The notes under the pieces were generated by a model. The model worked only from the letters and a program-made list of their open reading frames with translations. It was not told the DNA's origin and ran no database searches. A program made the translations under genes and the position numbers. A stretch of 64,000 nt of DNA. Origin: Comamonas sp. GB3 AK4-5 (GTDB taxonomy: Bacteria > Pseudomonadota > Gammaproteobacteria > Burkholderiales > Burkholderiaceae_C). The stretch is from contig NZ_CP166730.1 of assembly GCF_041320665.1 (NCBI RefSeq), forward strand, positions 930,001 to 994,000, read 5' to 3'. Of the stretch, positions 18,002 to 29,319 are shown piece after piece; the first letter of the stretch is position 1, and each line of letters begins with the position of its first letter.

Positions 18002-18601
18002 ATGAGTGAAACTCCAGTCGACTCCAGCAAACGGACGTGGATCATCACGTCTGCTTGTGCAGGCGCGGTGGGCGGCGTGGCTGCTGCCGTGCCTTTTGTG
18101 AGTACGTTCCAGCCTTCCGAAAAAGCGAAGGCGGCAGGTGCTGCTGTGGAGGTCGACATCTCCGCATTGAACCCCGGTGAGAAGCTCACCGTCGAGTGGC
18201 GCGGCAAGCCGGTGTGGATCATCAGGCGCACCCCTGAGCAGCTCAAGGATCTGCCCGAGCTGGATACCCAGCTGGCCGACCCCCAGTCGCTGCGCAAACC
18301 GGATGAGTTCACGCCCGTCTATGCCCGCAATGAAGTCCGCTCCATCAAGCCCGAAGTGCTGGTGGTGGTCGGCATCTGTACCCATCTGGGTTGTTCGCCC
18401 TCCGACAAGTTTGTGGCTGGTCCCCAGCCCTCGTTGCCGGCGGACTGGAAGGGCGGCTTTCTGTGCCCCTGCCACGGCTCGACCTTCGATATGGCCGGCC
18501 GCGTGTTCAAGAACAAGCCCGCGCCGGACAACCTCGAAGTGCCTCCGCATATGTACCTGTCGGAGACCAAGCTCCTGATCGGTGAAGACAAGAAGGCTTG
18601 A
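18002..18601 (+). CDS. petA: Cytochrome bc1 Rieske iron-sulfur subunit
   Basis: 2Fe-2S subunit that takes electrons from ubiquinol and passes them to cytochrome c1. The 199-aa protein has an N-terminal SKRTWIITSACAGAVGG leader or anchor helix (twin-arginine-like but with KR), and cluster ligands in CTHLGC (near 125) and CPCHGS (near 158). petB starts 10 bp after the stop and petC follows: a standard three-gene bc1 operon. Confidence 0.97.
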   Translation: MSETPVDSSKRTWIITSACAGAVGGVAAAVPFVSTFQPSEKAKAAGAAVEVDISALNPGEKLTVEWRGKPVWIIRRTPEQLKDLPELDTQLADPQSLRKPDEFTPVYARNEVRSIKPEVLVVVGICTHLGCSPSDKFVAGPQPSLPADWKGGFLCPCHGSTFDMAGRVFKNKPAPDNLEVPPHMYLSETKLLIGEDKKA

Positions 18602-18611
18602 TGGAGTCGAC

Positions 18612-20027
18612 ATGGCACACGAATTCAAAGAAATAGATCCCAACGCGTCCACGGGCGCCAAGGTGACCAATTGGTTCGAGAACCGTTTCCCCACGGCGTT
18701 CTCGGCCTATAAGGTTCACATGTCGGAGTACTACGCTCCGAAGAATTTCAACTTCTGGTACATCTTCGGCTCGCTGGCGCTGCTGGTGCTGGTGATCCAG
18801 ATCGTCACCGGCATCTTCCTGGTGATGCACTACAAGCCGGACGCTGAAAAGGCCTTCGCCTCGGTGGAATACATCATGCGTGATGTGCCTTGGGGTTGGC
18901 TGATTCGCTATATGCACTCCACGGGGGCCTCAGCCTTCTTTGTGGTGGTGTATCTGCACATGTTCCGTGGCCTCTTGTATGGCTCCTACCGCAAGCCGCG
19001 CGAGCTGGTCTGGGTCTTTGGTTGCGCCATCTTCCTGGCGCTGATGGCCGAAGCCTTCATGGGCTATCTGCTGCCCTGGGGCCAGATGTCGTACTGGGGC
19101 GCCCAGGTGATCGTGAACCTGTTCGCGGCCATCCCCTTTGTGGGTCCCGACCTGGCGCTGCTGATCCGTGGCGACTATGTGGTGGGTGATGCCACGCTGA
19201 ACCGCTTCTTCAGCTTCCACGTGATCGCCGTGCCTCTGGTGCTGCTGGGCCTGGTCGTGGCGCACTTGCTGGCGCTGCACGATGTGGGCTCGAACAACCC
19301 CGACGGCGTGGAAATCAAGGCGCCCAATGCGCCCAAGGATGAAAAAGGCCACCCTCTGGATGGCATTCCTTTCCACCCCTACTACACGGTGCATGACATC
19401 TTCGGTGTGGCGGTGTTCCTGTTCCTGTTCTCGGCCGTGGTGTTCTTTGCGCCCGAGTTCGGTGGCTACTTCCTGGAATACAACAACTTCATTCCGGCCG
19501 ATCCGCTGAAGACGCCCAACCACATTGCTCCGGTCTGGTACTTCACGCCGTTCTATTCGATGCTGCGTGCCATCACTTCCGAGATGATGTATGTGCTGGT
19601 GGCCTGCGTGGTGCTGGCGGCGCTGTTCACCTTCGTGAAGACCAAGCTGCCCGGCATTGCCAAAGCCATTGTCGGCGGCGCTGCCGTGGTGGCCGTGGCC
19701 CTGATGCTGAACATCGACGCCAAGTTCTGGGGCGTGGTGGTCATGGGGGGGGCTGTGGTGATTCTGTTTGCTCTGCCCTGGCTGGATTGCAGCCCGGTCA
19801 AGTCCATTCGCTATCGTCCGAGCTGGCACAAATACCTGTACGCCGTGTTTGTGGTGGTGTTCGTGGTGCTGGCCTATCTGGGCGTGCAACCACCATCGCC
19901 CATCGGCGAGCGCGTGTCGCAGGTCGGAACCCTGTTTTACTTCGGTTTCTTCTTCCTCATGCCCTGGTGGAGCCAGCTGGGCACGCCCAAGCCCGTGCCT
20001 GATCGCGTGACTTTCAAGCCCCACTGA
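18612..20027 (+). CDS. petB: Cytochrome bc1 cytochrome b subunit
   Basis: Quinol-oxidising membrane subunit with two b haems. The 471-aa protein has eight or more helices; haem ligands are the two His pairs in RYMHSTGASAFF...LHMFRG and FSFHVIAVPL...AHLLALHD. The Qo motif reads PVWY (in HIAPVWYFTPF) instead of the mitochondrial PEWY, a variant known from beta- and gammaproteobacteria. An extra C-terminal extension with further helices follows, as in related species. Start MAHEFKEID at 18612. Confidence 0.97.
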   Translation: MAHEFKEIDPNASTGAKVTNWFENRFPTAFSAYKVHMSEYYAPKNFNFWYIFGSLALLVLVIQIVTGIFLVMHYKPDAEKAFASVEYIMRDVPWGWLIRYMHSTGASAFFVVVYLHMFRGLLYGSYRKPRELVWVFGCAIFLALMAEAFMGYLLPWGQMSYWGAQVIVNLFAAIPFVGPDLALLIRGDYVVGDATLNRFFSFHVIAVPLVLLGLVVAHLLALHDVGSNNPDGVEIKAPNAPKDEKGHPLDGIPFHPYYTVHDIFGVAVFLFLFSAVVFFAPEFGGYFLEYNNFIPADPLKTPNHIAPVWYFTPFYSMLRAITSEMMYVLVACVVLAALFTFVKTKLPGIAKAIVGGAAVVAVALMLNIDAKFWGVVVMGGAVVILFALPWLDCSPVKSIRYRPSWHKYLYAVFVVVFVVLAYLGVQPPSPIGERVSQVGTLFYFGFFFLMPWWSQLGTPKPVPDRVTFKPH

Positions 20028-20045
20028 GCCTAGGAGAGAACAACA

Positions 20046-20804
20046 ATGAAAAAACTGATCCTCACGCTGGTTGCCGCTTTGGGCATCGTCACGGGTGCCC
20101 AGGCATCCAGTGACCTGCTGGTTCCGCTGGACAAGGCGCCGATCGATACGACCAACCAGGCTTCGCTGCAAAACGGTGCCAAGCTGTTTGTGAACTACTG
20201 TCTGAGCTGCCACTCGGCCGCTTTCATGCGCTACAACCGTCTGCAGGACATCGGACTGACCGAGCAGCAGATCAAGGACAACCTGCTGTTCACCACCGAC
20301 AAGGTGGGCGAGACCATGATCTCGGCCATCGACCCCAAGCAGGCCAAGGACTGGTTTGGTGGCAATCCGCCCGATCTGACCGTGATCGCACGCTCGCGTG
20401 CCAGCGGTGATGGCTCGGGTGCGGACTACCTCTACACTTTCCTGCGCACCTTCTACAAGGACGAGACCAAGCCCACGGGCTGGAACAACCTGGCCTTCCC
20501 CAGCGTGGGCATGCCCCATGTGCTGTGGCAGCTGCAGGGCGAACGCCGTGCACTGTTTGAAGAGCAGGAAGTCCACGGTCAAAAGACCCAGGTGTTCAAG
20601 GGCTGGGAAGAGCTGACTCCCGGCTCCCTGACCCAGGTGCAGTACGATCAGGAGGTTGGCGACTTGGTGAATTACCTGCAATGGATGGGTGAGCCGGCAC
20701 AAAATACGCGTATCCGTATTGGTGTGGGCGTGCTGATCTTCCTGGGTATCTTCATCTTCATCGCTTGGAGACTGAACGCCGCGTTCTGGAAAGACGTCAA
20801 GTAA
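20046..20804 (+). CDS. petC: Cytochrome c1
   Basis: Membrane-anchored c-type cytochrome of the bc1 complex. The 252-aa protein has a cleavable signal peptide (KKLILTLVAALGIVTGAQA), the haem-binding CLSCH at 52-56, a probable methionine ligand in VGMPHVLW and a C-terminal anchor helix (IGVGVLIFLGIFIFIAW) ending in basic residues. A ribosome site, AGGAGAG, lies just upstream. It is the last gene of the bc1 operon, with a terminator between it and sspA. Confidence 0.97.
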   Translation: MKKLILTLVAALGIVTGAQASSDLLVPLDKAPIDTTNQASLQNGAKLFVNYCLSCHSAAFMRYNRLQDIGLTEQQIKDNLLFTTDKVGETMISAIDPKQAKDWFGGNPPDLTVIARSRASGDGSGADYLYTFLRTFYKDETKPTGWNNLAFPSVGMPHVLWQLQGERRALFEEQEVHGQKTQVFKGWEELTPGSLTQVQYDQEVGDLVNYLQWMGEPAQNTRIRIGVGVLIFLGIFIFIAWRLNAAFWKDVK

Positions 20805-20860
20805 GTAGTAGTTGGTCTGTGGTCGCCTCCGCTTCGGTGGACAGCGGCCCGGTCTTTGTG

Positions 20861-20893
20861 GAGTGGGCGCTTTGAGAGCGTCCCACTCTTTTT
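20861..20893 (+). terminator. Terminator between petC and sspA
   Basis: Stem GAGTGGGCGCT / AGCGTCCCACTC with a short loop, followed by five T. sspA begins 20 bp later, so some read-through or a promoter overlapping the terminator is needed for sspA. Confidence 0.85.
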
Positions 20894-20913
20894 GATTTTT
20901 AGGAGCTTCCACC

Positions 20914-21525
20914 ATGATGGTGCTTTATTCGGGAACGACCTGCCCTTATTCCCACCGTTGCCGCTTCGTGTTGTTCGAAAAGGGCATGGATTTCGAGATC
21001 CGCGATGTGGACCTGTACAACAAGCCCGAAGAAATCAGCGTGATGAACCCCTACGGTCAGGTGCCCATCCTGGTGGAGCGCGACCTGATTCTGTACGAAT
21101 CCAACATCATCAACGAGTACATTGACGAGCGCTTTCCGCATCCCCAGCTGATGCCCGGCGACCCGGTGGATCGTGCCCGCGTGCGTCTGTTCCTGCTCAA
21201 CTTCGAGAAGGAATTGTTCGTGCACGTGAACACGCTGGAAGAACGCAATGCCAAGGGCAATGAAAAGGCCATCGAAAAGGCGCGTGCTCACATCCGTGAC
21301 CGCCTGACGCAGCTGGCCCCCGTGTTCCTGAAGAACAAATACATGCTGGGCGAAGGCTTCTCCATGCTGGACGTGGCGATTGCCCCGCTGCTGTGGCGCC
21401 TGGACTACTACGGCATCGAGCTCTCCAAGAACGCAGCGCCCCTGCTGAAGTACGCCGAGCGCATCTTCTCGCGCCCTGCCTACATCGAAGCGCTGACGCC
21501 TTCCGAAAAGGTGATGCGCAAGTAA
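20914..21525 (+). CDS. sspA: Stringent starvation protein A
   Basis: A GST-fold protein that binds RNA polymerase and reprogrammes transcription under starvation. The 203-aa protein has a thioredoxin-like N-terminal domain (LYSGTTCPYSHRCRFVLFEKG) and a helical GST C-terminal domain with MLDVAIAPLLWRLDYYG. The gene order petABC-sspA-sspB is conserved in betaproteobacteria. The start is fixed by AGGAG 10 bp upstream. Confidence 0.95.
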   Translation: MMVLYSGTTCPYSHRCRFVLFEKGMDFEIRDVDLYNKPEEISVMNPYGQVPILVERDLILYESNIINEYIDERFPHPQLMPGDPVDRARVRLFLLNFEKELFVHVNTLEERNAKGNEKAIEKARAHIRDRLTQLAPVFLKNKYMLGEGFSMLDVAIAPLLWRLDYYGIELSKNAAPLLKYAERIFSRPAYIEALTPSEKVMRK

Positions 21526-21587
21526 TGCGTGCCTGAGGCGCCGATAACGCCTTCCTCTTTGTACCCGCCCACTCTGCACCAGAAGCC

Positions 21588-22130
21588 ATGAACGCCCAGG
21601 AATCCACATCGACCCGCCCCTATCTGATTCGGGCCATCTACGAGTGGTGCACGGACAACGGCTTGACGCCGTACCTGGCGGTGCGGGTGGACAAGACGGT
21701 GCAGGTGCCGCGCGAGTATGTGAACGACGGTGAGATCGTGCTGAACGTCAGCTATGACGCCACCAGCAGCCTGCAAATCGGCAACGACTTCATCGAGTTC
21801 AAGGCCCGCTTCGGCGGCAAGCCGCGCGAGATCATGGTGCCCGTGGACAAGGTGCTGGCCATCTACGCCCGTGAAAGCGGGCAGGGCATGTCCTTCCCTG
21901 TCGTGGATGATGGTCTGCCATCCATGCCCGCATCTGAGGCCGTGGATGCACCAATCGCCGAAGGTGAAGGCGAGGCCGACCGCGTGGTGCAGCTGGTGCC
22001 GGAAGGCCAGAGCGCTGCGCCCCTGAGCGCCGTGCCGCGCAGCCACATGGCCGGCGATGGCGCCGATGAGGAAGACAAACCCCGTCCACCCACGGGCAGT
22101 GGCCGTCCTTCGCTGAAATTGGTGAAGTGA
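21588..22130 (+). CDS. sspB: ClpXP protease specificity factor SspB
   Basis: Adaptor that delivers ssrA-tagged and other substrates to ClpXP. The 180-aa protein has the conserved N-terminal domain beginning RPYLIRAIYEWCTDNGLTPY and an acidic flexible linker (about 110-170). It ends in the ClpX-binding tail RPSLKLVK, comparable to the XB motif of E. coli SspB. It lies 62 bp after sspA on the same strand. A 9-bp perfect inverted repeat (22137-22145 / 22152-22160) follows the stop but lacks a T run. Confidence 0.95.
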   Translation: MNAQESTSTRPYLIRAIYEWCTDNGLTPYLAVRVDKTVQVPREYVNDGEIVLNVSYDATSSLQIGNDFIEFKARFGGKPREIMVPVDKVLAIYARESGQGMSFPVVDDGLPSMPASEAVDAPIAEGEGEADRVVQLVPEGQSAAPLSAVPRSHMAGDGADEEDKPRPPTGSGRPSLKLVK

Positions 22131-22173
22131 GGCGCGCTTGCACGCCAAGGCGCGTGCAAGCCAATTCCTGCAT

Positions 22174-22179
22174 TACAAT
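22174..22179 (+). promoter_or_regulatory. Candidate -10 box for tRNA-Thr
   Basis: TACAAT is 10 bp before the mature tRNA 5' end, a normal distance for a tRNA gene promoter. Confidence 0.45.
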
Positions 22180-22189
22180 TAATGGTTCC

Positions 22190-22265
22190 GCCGGTTTAGC
22201 TCAGTTGGTAGAGCACCCGCCTTGTAAGCGGTAGGTCGTCAGTTCGAATCCGACAACCGGCACCA
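22190..22265 (+). tRNA. tRNA-Thr (anticodon TGT), copy 1
   Basis: A 76-nt cloverleaf with acceptor arm GCCGGTT / AACCGGC, D-loop AGTTGGTA, anticodon loop CTTGTAA, T-loop TTCGAAT and encoded CCA. The anticodon TGT reads ACA and other ACN threonine codons by wobble. Confidence 0.96.
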
Positions 22266-22350
22266 ATTTCCCCAGCAGTTTCAGGCGCTTCTTCTGTGAA
22301 GCACCTCGTCCCTCCGGCAGCCGATCTGTATGCGGTCTGTGGTGCGGACC

Positions 22351-22426
22351 GCCGGTTTAGCTCAGTTGGTAGAGCACCCGCCTTGTAAGCGGTAGGTCGT
22401 CAGTTCGAATCCGACAACCGGCACCA
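22351..22426 (+). tRNA. tRNA-Thr (anticodon TGT), copy 2
   Basis: Identical to the first copy over all 76 nt, separated from it by 85 bp of unrelated spacer. Probably one transcript. Confidence 0.96.
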
Positions 22427-22549
22427 TCTCCCCCCTCCCATATACCTGTCTTGGTTCTTCATGGCGCTGTGCATGAGGCCGGCTCAGCCCATGTCAATGG
22501 GACAGGCAGGCCTGCACCTCGATGCGTCCGGTTATGCAGCGCAGCTTGC

Positions 22550-22666
22550 AAAACTGGCGCGCCACACATGAGGGCACCGCGCAAGGGCCGCCCCGCCGCG
22601 CTGGTGCCGTCCCCTCCCACGCGCAGCGTGAGAGAGAGGGGGGAAGACGCGAAGCGGCTCAGGGGG
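22550..22666 (-). repeat. 3'-end repeat, copy H
   Basis: Minus-orientation copy. Its CCCCCTGAG end contains the TGA stop codon of the dciA-like gene. Internal hairpin CTCCCACGCGCAGCGTGAGAG. The rest of the region 22427-22549 shows nothing. Confidence 0.9.
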
Positions 22667-22973
22667 AGACTTTTATCCGAATATGCTGCACATCCCAGCC
22701 CTTGACGCGCAAATGTGCCTCCATACCTGGCAGCAGATAGCGCAGCTTGGTCGCCGCGGCGTTGTTGCGCACCAGCACACACCAGCTGCTGCCCTCAATG
22801 GGGCCGGCCTCCAGGCAGTGGCGCAGCGCCGGCGGCACCAGGGGCAGCACAGCGCGCAGGCGCTCTTTGGAGTCCTGTGTCAGCGCCACCAGCTGCGTCA
22901 GCGTGGGCGAGGCCCGAACGGCTTGTTCAGCAGTGATGGCGTGGTGGCGGCGGGTGAAGGAGGGCGGCGGCAT
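22659..22973 (-). CDS. DciA-like / DUF721 protein
   Basis: A 104-aa protein of the DUF721 group, which includes DciA, the helicase-loading factor of bacteria lacking DnaC. It has an N-terminal helical stretch and the C-terminal block SWCVLVRNNAAATKLRYLLPGMEAHL, typical of the KH-like DciA core. It is short for the family and has no long extension. It is divergent from secA, the usual place for this gene in betaproteobacteria. The last codons and stop (KVSP then TGA) overlap repeat copy H. The role in replication is inferred from the family. Confidence 0.75.
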   Translation of the reverse strand: MPPPSFTRRHHAITAEQAVRASPTLTQLVALTQDSKERLRAVLPLVPPALRHCLEAGPIEGSSWCVLVRNNAAATKLRYLLPGMEAHLRVKGWDVQHIRIKVSP

Positions 22974-23089
22974 GGGGCGAAATAGTGAGCGAGCATTATG
23001 CGGTTCAACGCTGCGGCAGACAGGGCTGTCACACGGCAGAAATTCCCTGTGGCTGGGCCGCAGTTAGAATCAATTTTTGGCTTGCATCG

Positions 23090-23110
23090 CCTCCTGGACC
23101 TTGCAGGAGG
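23090..23110 (+). promoter_or_regulatory. Hairpin in secA leader
   Basis: Perfect 7-bp stem CCTCCTG-GACCTTG-CAGGAGG, 87 bp before the secA ATG. The right arm is a strong Shine-Dalgarno-like sequence masked by the left arm. It could be a leader control element, or a coincidence. Confidence 0.4.
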
Positions 23111-23196
23111 TGACGCCAGTCCCCATTTGCACCTTCATCTTAGGGATTCTGACCCACCGCATGGCCTGCAGGGCTGTAACGGCGGGGTCTGTTCGC

Positions 23197-25935
<2,739 letters not shown>

Positions 25936-25937
25936 CA

Positions 25938-26062
25938 CTCCCCTGAGGCGCTGCGCGCCTTCCCCCCGCTCTTCGCTCGCTGCGCTCGCGGGCAGGGGGA
26001 CGACAGCCTCGCTGCGGGGCGGCCCTTGCTCGCTGTCTGCTGGGTTGGGCTGTGCCCGTTTT
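25938..26062 (+). repeat. 3'-end repeat, copy D
   Basis: Starts 2 bp after the secA stop as CTCCCCTGAG (one base off consensus). Same hairpin as copies B and C; the middle part differs (GACAGCCTCGCTGCGGGGCG), and the tail is CCCGTTTTGT. Confidence 0.88.
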
Positions 26063-26083
26063 GTACGCGCTGCCCCGGTCTTA

Positions 26084-26126
26084 CTCCCTCGCCCCTTCGG
26101 GGAGAGGGTTGGGGTGAGGGGGCTGC
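26084..26126 (+). repeat. GC hairpin repeat following copy D
   Basis: CTCCCTCGCCCC-TTC-GGGGAGAGGGTTGGGG then TGAGGGGGCTGC. Same module as at 16124-16164. Confidence 0.7.
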
Positions 26127-26151
26127 TCGCACAGCACGGATATGCATCACC

Positions 26152-26180
26152 AAAACGGGCTCAGGCCCGTTTTGTGTTTT
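26152..26180 (+). terminator. Terminator before argJ
   Basis: Perfect 9-bp stem AAAACGGGC / GCCCGTTTT with loop TCAG and a GTGTTTTGTG tail, 217 bp after the secA stop. Confidence 0.75.
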
Positions 26181-26251
26181 GTGCGTAGACCGCAGCCGCT
26201 GTAGCCGGCCGATAATTGGCCACCGTTTCAATTTCCGTAGGAAGCCCTGCA

Positions 26252-27481
26252 ATGCCCGTGAATCTCCCTGTCCCCGTTGCCGCAGACCTGCACCCGGTCG
26301 CCGGCGTGCGCATTGGTGTCACCGAAGCCGGTGTACGCAAAGCCAATCGCAAAGACCTGACCGTGTTCTTGCTGGATGAGGGCACGACGGTGGCGGGCGT
26401 GTTCACGCAAAACCGCTTCTGCGCCGCGCCCGTGCAGGTCAGCCGCGAGCATTTGCAGGCCGGCCAGGGCATTCGCGCCATGGTCATCAACACCGGCAAT
26501 GCCAACGCCGGCACCGGCGCCGACGGCCTGGCCCGTACCCATGCCACTTGCGAAGCATTGGCCAAGGCGCTGAACCTGGCGCCCGCGCAAATCCTGCCGT
26601 TCTCCACCGGCGTGATCATGGAGCCGCTGCCGGTGGACCGCATCGTGGCGGGCTTGCCTGCGGCGATTGCTGCTGCCAAGGCCGACAACTGGGCCACGGC
26701 TGCCGAAGGCATCATGACCACCGACACCCAGCCCAAGGCCTATAGCCGTCAGGTGCAGCTCGGTGGCAAAACCGTCAGCGTCACCGGCATCAGCAAGGGC
26801 GCGGGCATGATCCGCCCCAATATGGCCACCATGCTGGGCTTTGTGGCCACCGACGCCGCTATTGCCCCCGCGCTGCTGCAGGCCCTGGTGAAGGAGCTGG
26901 CCGATGGCTCGTTCAACCGCGTGACCATTGATGGCGACACCTCCACCAACGATTCCTTTGTGCTGATGGCCACGCACCAGGCCGGCAATGCGCCAGTCAC
27001 CAGCTGGGACAGTGCCGAGGCCCAGGCCTTGAAGACCGCGCTGCTGGATGTGGCCCGTCTGCTGGCCCAGGCCATTGTGCGCGACGGCGAAGGTGCGACC
27101 AAATTCATCACCGTGCAAATCGATGGTGGCAAGACCGAAGAGGAATGCCGGCTGGCCGCCTATTCGATCGCGCATTCGCCGCTGGTGAAGACTGCCTTCT
27201 TCGCTTCCGACCCCAATTTGGGCCGCATTCTGGCGGCCGTGGGCTATGCTGGCATCCACGATCTGGATCAGACCAAGATCGATCTGTTCCTGGACGACGT
27301 ACATGTCGTCGTCAATGGCGGCCGCAATCCCTCCTACAAGGAAGAAGACGGCCAGCGCGTGATGAAGCAGCAGGAAATCACCGTGCGCGTGGGCTTGGGC
27401 CGTGGTCAGGCCAGCCAGACGGTGTGGACTTGTGATTTGAGCCACGACTACGTCACCATCAACGCCGACTACCGTTCCTAA
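26252..27481 (+). CDS. argJ: Glutamate N-acetyltransferase / amino-acid acetyltransferase
   Basis: Transfers acetyl from N-acetylornithine to glutamate in the cyclic arginine pathway; many members also make N-acetylglutamate from acetyl-CoA. The 409-aa precursor self-cleaves before Thr193 in the motif [16 protein letters not shown] into alpha and beta chains. [11 protein letters not shown] (oxyanion region) and DGDTSTNDS are present. Start [10 protein letters not shown] at 26252 with TAGGAAG 8 bp upstream. Confidence 0.97.
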   Translation: MPVNLPVPVAADLHPVAGVRIGVTEAGVRKANRKDLTVFLLDEGTTVAGVFTQNRFCAAPVQVSREHLQAGQGIRAMVINTGNANAGTGADGLARTHATCEALAKALNLAPAQILPFSTGVIMEPLPVDRIVAGLPAAIAAAKADNWATAAEGIMTTDTQPKAYSRQVQLGGKTVSVTGISKGAGMIRPNMATMLGFVATDAAIAPALLQALVKELADGSFNRVTIDGDTSTNDSFVLMATHQAGNAPVTSWDSAEAQALKTALLDVARLLAQAIVRDGEGATKFITVQIDGGKTEEECRLAAYSIAHSPLVKTAFFASDPNLGRILAAVGYAGIHDLDQTKIDLFLDDVHVVVNGGRNPSYKEEDGQRVMKQQEITVRVGLGRGQASQTVWTCDLSHDYVTINADYRS

Positions 27482-27589
27482 AGCGGTTTTCCACAACCCG
27501 GATACTTTGTTGCGGAGCCTCGCCGTAGCGCTGCTACTGTCTTCGGCTCCGCGCCGCGTCTCCGGGCTGCGGCCAACCGCTGGCGTTGG

Positions 27590-27700
27590 GGGTGCTCTCA
27601 AATTCAGGAGCATTCACTGCTTTTAAATAGCTGGTTCCAGCATGTTTTGTATCTGAAGCTGGCTTTCTATCAGCAGTGATAGCTATCAAAAATAAATGGA
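27590..27700. repeat. AT-rich ATAGCT-type repeat
   Basis: Contains CACTGCTTTTAAATAGCT and, facing it, ATCAGCAGTGATAGCTATCAAAA. The two halves share complementary cores (ACTGC / GCAGT). It is much more AT-rich than the neighbouring genes and likely overlaps the promoter of the following gene. Confidence 0.5.
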
Positions 27701-27703
27701 GAT

Positions 27704-28657
27704 ATGACTGTGATGGATGTAAGCAACCCTCTGGAGCGGTTGGTGGAGCGTGCTGAGCTGTTGATGCAGCGCATCGAGGCCGTGTTGCCCCAGCCGCTGC
27801 AAGCGCCTGCCGACTGGAACGACGCCATTGCTTGGCGCTACCGCAAGCGCGCCAATGGCTGTGGTCTGCTGGAGCCGGTGCGCCATGTGGGCGCCATGCA
27901 GCTGTCGGATTTGCAGAACATTGACGGCCAAAAAGACAAGATTGCGCGCAACACCGAGCAGTTTGTGCAGGGCCGCACGGCCAACAATGTGTTGCTCACG
28001 GGTGCGCGTGGCACGGGCAAGTCTTCGCTGATTCGTGCCTGCCTGCATGCCTATGCGCCCAAGGGCTTGCGCCTGATTGAGGTGGACAAGGCCGATCTGA
28101 CCGATCTGCCCGACATCGTCGACGTGGTCGCCGGCCGGCCCGAAAAATTCATCATCTACTGCGACGACCTGAGCTTTGAAGAGGGCGAGCCCGGCTACAA
28201 GGCCATGAAGTCCATCTTGGACGGCTCGGTCTCCGCCGCCACGCCGAATGTGCTGGTCTATGCCACCAGCAACCGCCGCCATTTGCTGCCCGAGTACATG
28301 ACGGACAACCTGGCCCAGAGCAAGGGCGAGAATGGCGAGATCCACCCCGGTGAGGTGGTGGAAGAGAAAATCTCCCTGTCCGAGCGCTTTGGCCTGTGGG
28401 TGAGTTTCTATCCCTTCAGCCAGGACGAATACCTGCGCGTGGTGGCCCAGTGGCTGTCTTCGCTGGGCCTGTCGGTTGCCGAGATCGAGGCCTCCCAGCC
28501 CGAGGCCCTGGTGTGGGCGCTGGAGCGTGGCTCGCGCAGCGGCCGCGTGGCTCAGCAATTCGCCCGCGACTGGGCCGGCCGCGATCAGCGTCCGGTGGAA
28601 GGCCGCCAGCGCATTGCCGATGTGGATGGCCTGAGCGAAGAAGCCGAAACCGATTGA
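27704..28657 (+). CDS. AAA+ ATPase, DUF815 family
   Basis: A 317-aa P-loop protein. Walker A is GARGTGKSS (near 101-109), Walker B is IIYCDDLSFEEG (near 147-158), and the C-terminal segment has YPFSQDEYLRVVAQWL and the helix QQFARDWAGRD. This is the DUF815 family (E. coli homologues absent; common in betaproteobacteria). Its function is unknown; it is often encoded near secA/argJ and a NUDIX hydrolase, as here. The next gene begins within about 50 bp, so the two are probably co-transcribed. Confidence 0.88.
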   Translation: MTVMDVSNPLERLVERAELLMQRIEAVLPQPLQAPADWNDAIAWRYRKRANGCGLLEPVRHVGAMQLSDLQNIDGQKDKIARNTEQFVQGRTANNVLLTGARGTGKSSLIRACLHAYAPKGLRLIEVDKADLTDLPDIVDVVAGRPEKFIIYCDDLSFEEGEPGYKAMKSILDGSVSAATPNVLVYATSNRRHLLPEYMTDNLAQSKGENGEIHPGEVVEEKISLSERFGLWVSFYPFSQDEYLRVVAQWLSSLGLSVAEIEASQPEALVWALERGSRSGRVAQQFARDWAGRDQRPVEGRQRIADVDGLSEEAETD

Positions 28658-28708
28658 TTGAATAGACAGCGTGGTGGCCTGTGGGGCGCCGCGCCTGGAA
28701 TACCCCCT

Positions 28709-29209
28709 GTGACTGAAGCCTCTGCCTCCCCAAGCTCTTCCCATACCCCCGCCCGCAGCCACACCGAAGTCGCTGTGGGCGTGCTGATCCGCGAAAGCGA
28801 TGGCGCCCTGCTGATCACCAGCCGCCCGCAGGGCAAGCCGCGTGCGGGTTGGTGGGAGTTCCCGGGTGGCAAGCTGGAGGCGGGCGAGAGCGTGGAGCAG
28901 GCCCTACGCCGCGAGCTGCAGGAGGAAATCGGCATCCACATTACCAACTGCATTGCCTGGAAGGTGACCGAGCATGACTACAGCCACGCCCTGGTGCGCC
29001 TGCACTGGTGCAAGGTCACGCAGTGGGAAGGTGAGTTCGAAATGCGCGAAGGCCAGCAAATGGCCTGGCAGCAGCTGCCTTTGACGGTGCGCCCGGTGCT
29101 GGAGGGCTCTTACCCTGTACTGGAATGGCTGAGCGCGGAGCGCGGCCTGCCGTTTGATGTGGCCCTGTATGCGCAGCAGGCGCAAGATGGCCTGGCGGCT
29201 GAAAAATAA
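28709..29209 (+). CDS. MutT-like NUDIX hydrolase (8-oxo-dGTP diphosphatase)
   Basis: Removes oxidised dGTP from the nucleotide pool if it acts like MutT. The NUDIX box GGKLEAGESVEQALRRELQEEIG is complete (Gx5Ex7REUXEEXGU), preceded by TSRPQGKPRAGWWEFPGG, as in MutT. The start is uncertain: I use GTG at 28709 (166 aa); a TTG at 28658, directly after the DUF815 stop, would give 183 aa. The order argJ-DUF815-mutT and the nearby yacG match relatives. Confidence 0.88.
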   Translation: MTEASASPSSSHTPARSHTEVAVGVLIRESDGALLITSRPQGKPRAGWWEFPGGKLEAGESVEQALRRELQEEIGIHITNCIAWKVTEHDYSHALVRLHWCKVTQWEGEFEMREGQQMAWQQLPLTVRPVLEGSYPVLEWLSAERGLPFDVALYAQQAQDGLAAEK

Positions 29210-29319
29210 GGAGCAGCCCCTGCGCAAGGGCTGTGCATTTGCGGCAGATTTCTATCTGAAAGCCATGCGTGATGGGCAGCAGGCGCTCTGTTTTTTACCA
29301 GCCCGCTGAAAAGCGTTTT

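Noticed and set aside
18930..20915. Long antisense frame across petB-petC
   Set aside because: Shadow; His/Gln-rich low-information sequence.
22137..22160. Terminator after sspB
   Set aside because: A perfect 9-bp inverted repeat with 6-nt loop is present but no T run follows, so intrinsic termination is not supported.
23077..23196. N-terminal extension of SecA or a secM-like leader peptide
   Set aside because: The in-frame extension opens with TTG, lacks a ribosome site and has no SecM arrest-like sequence; SecA normally begins at the ATG at 23197.
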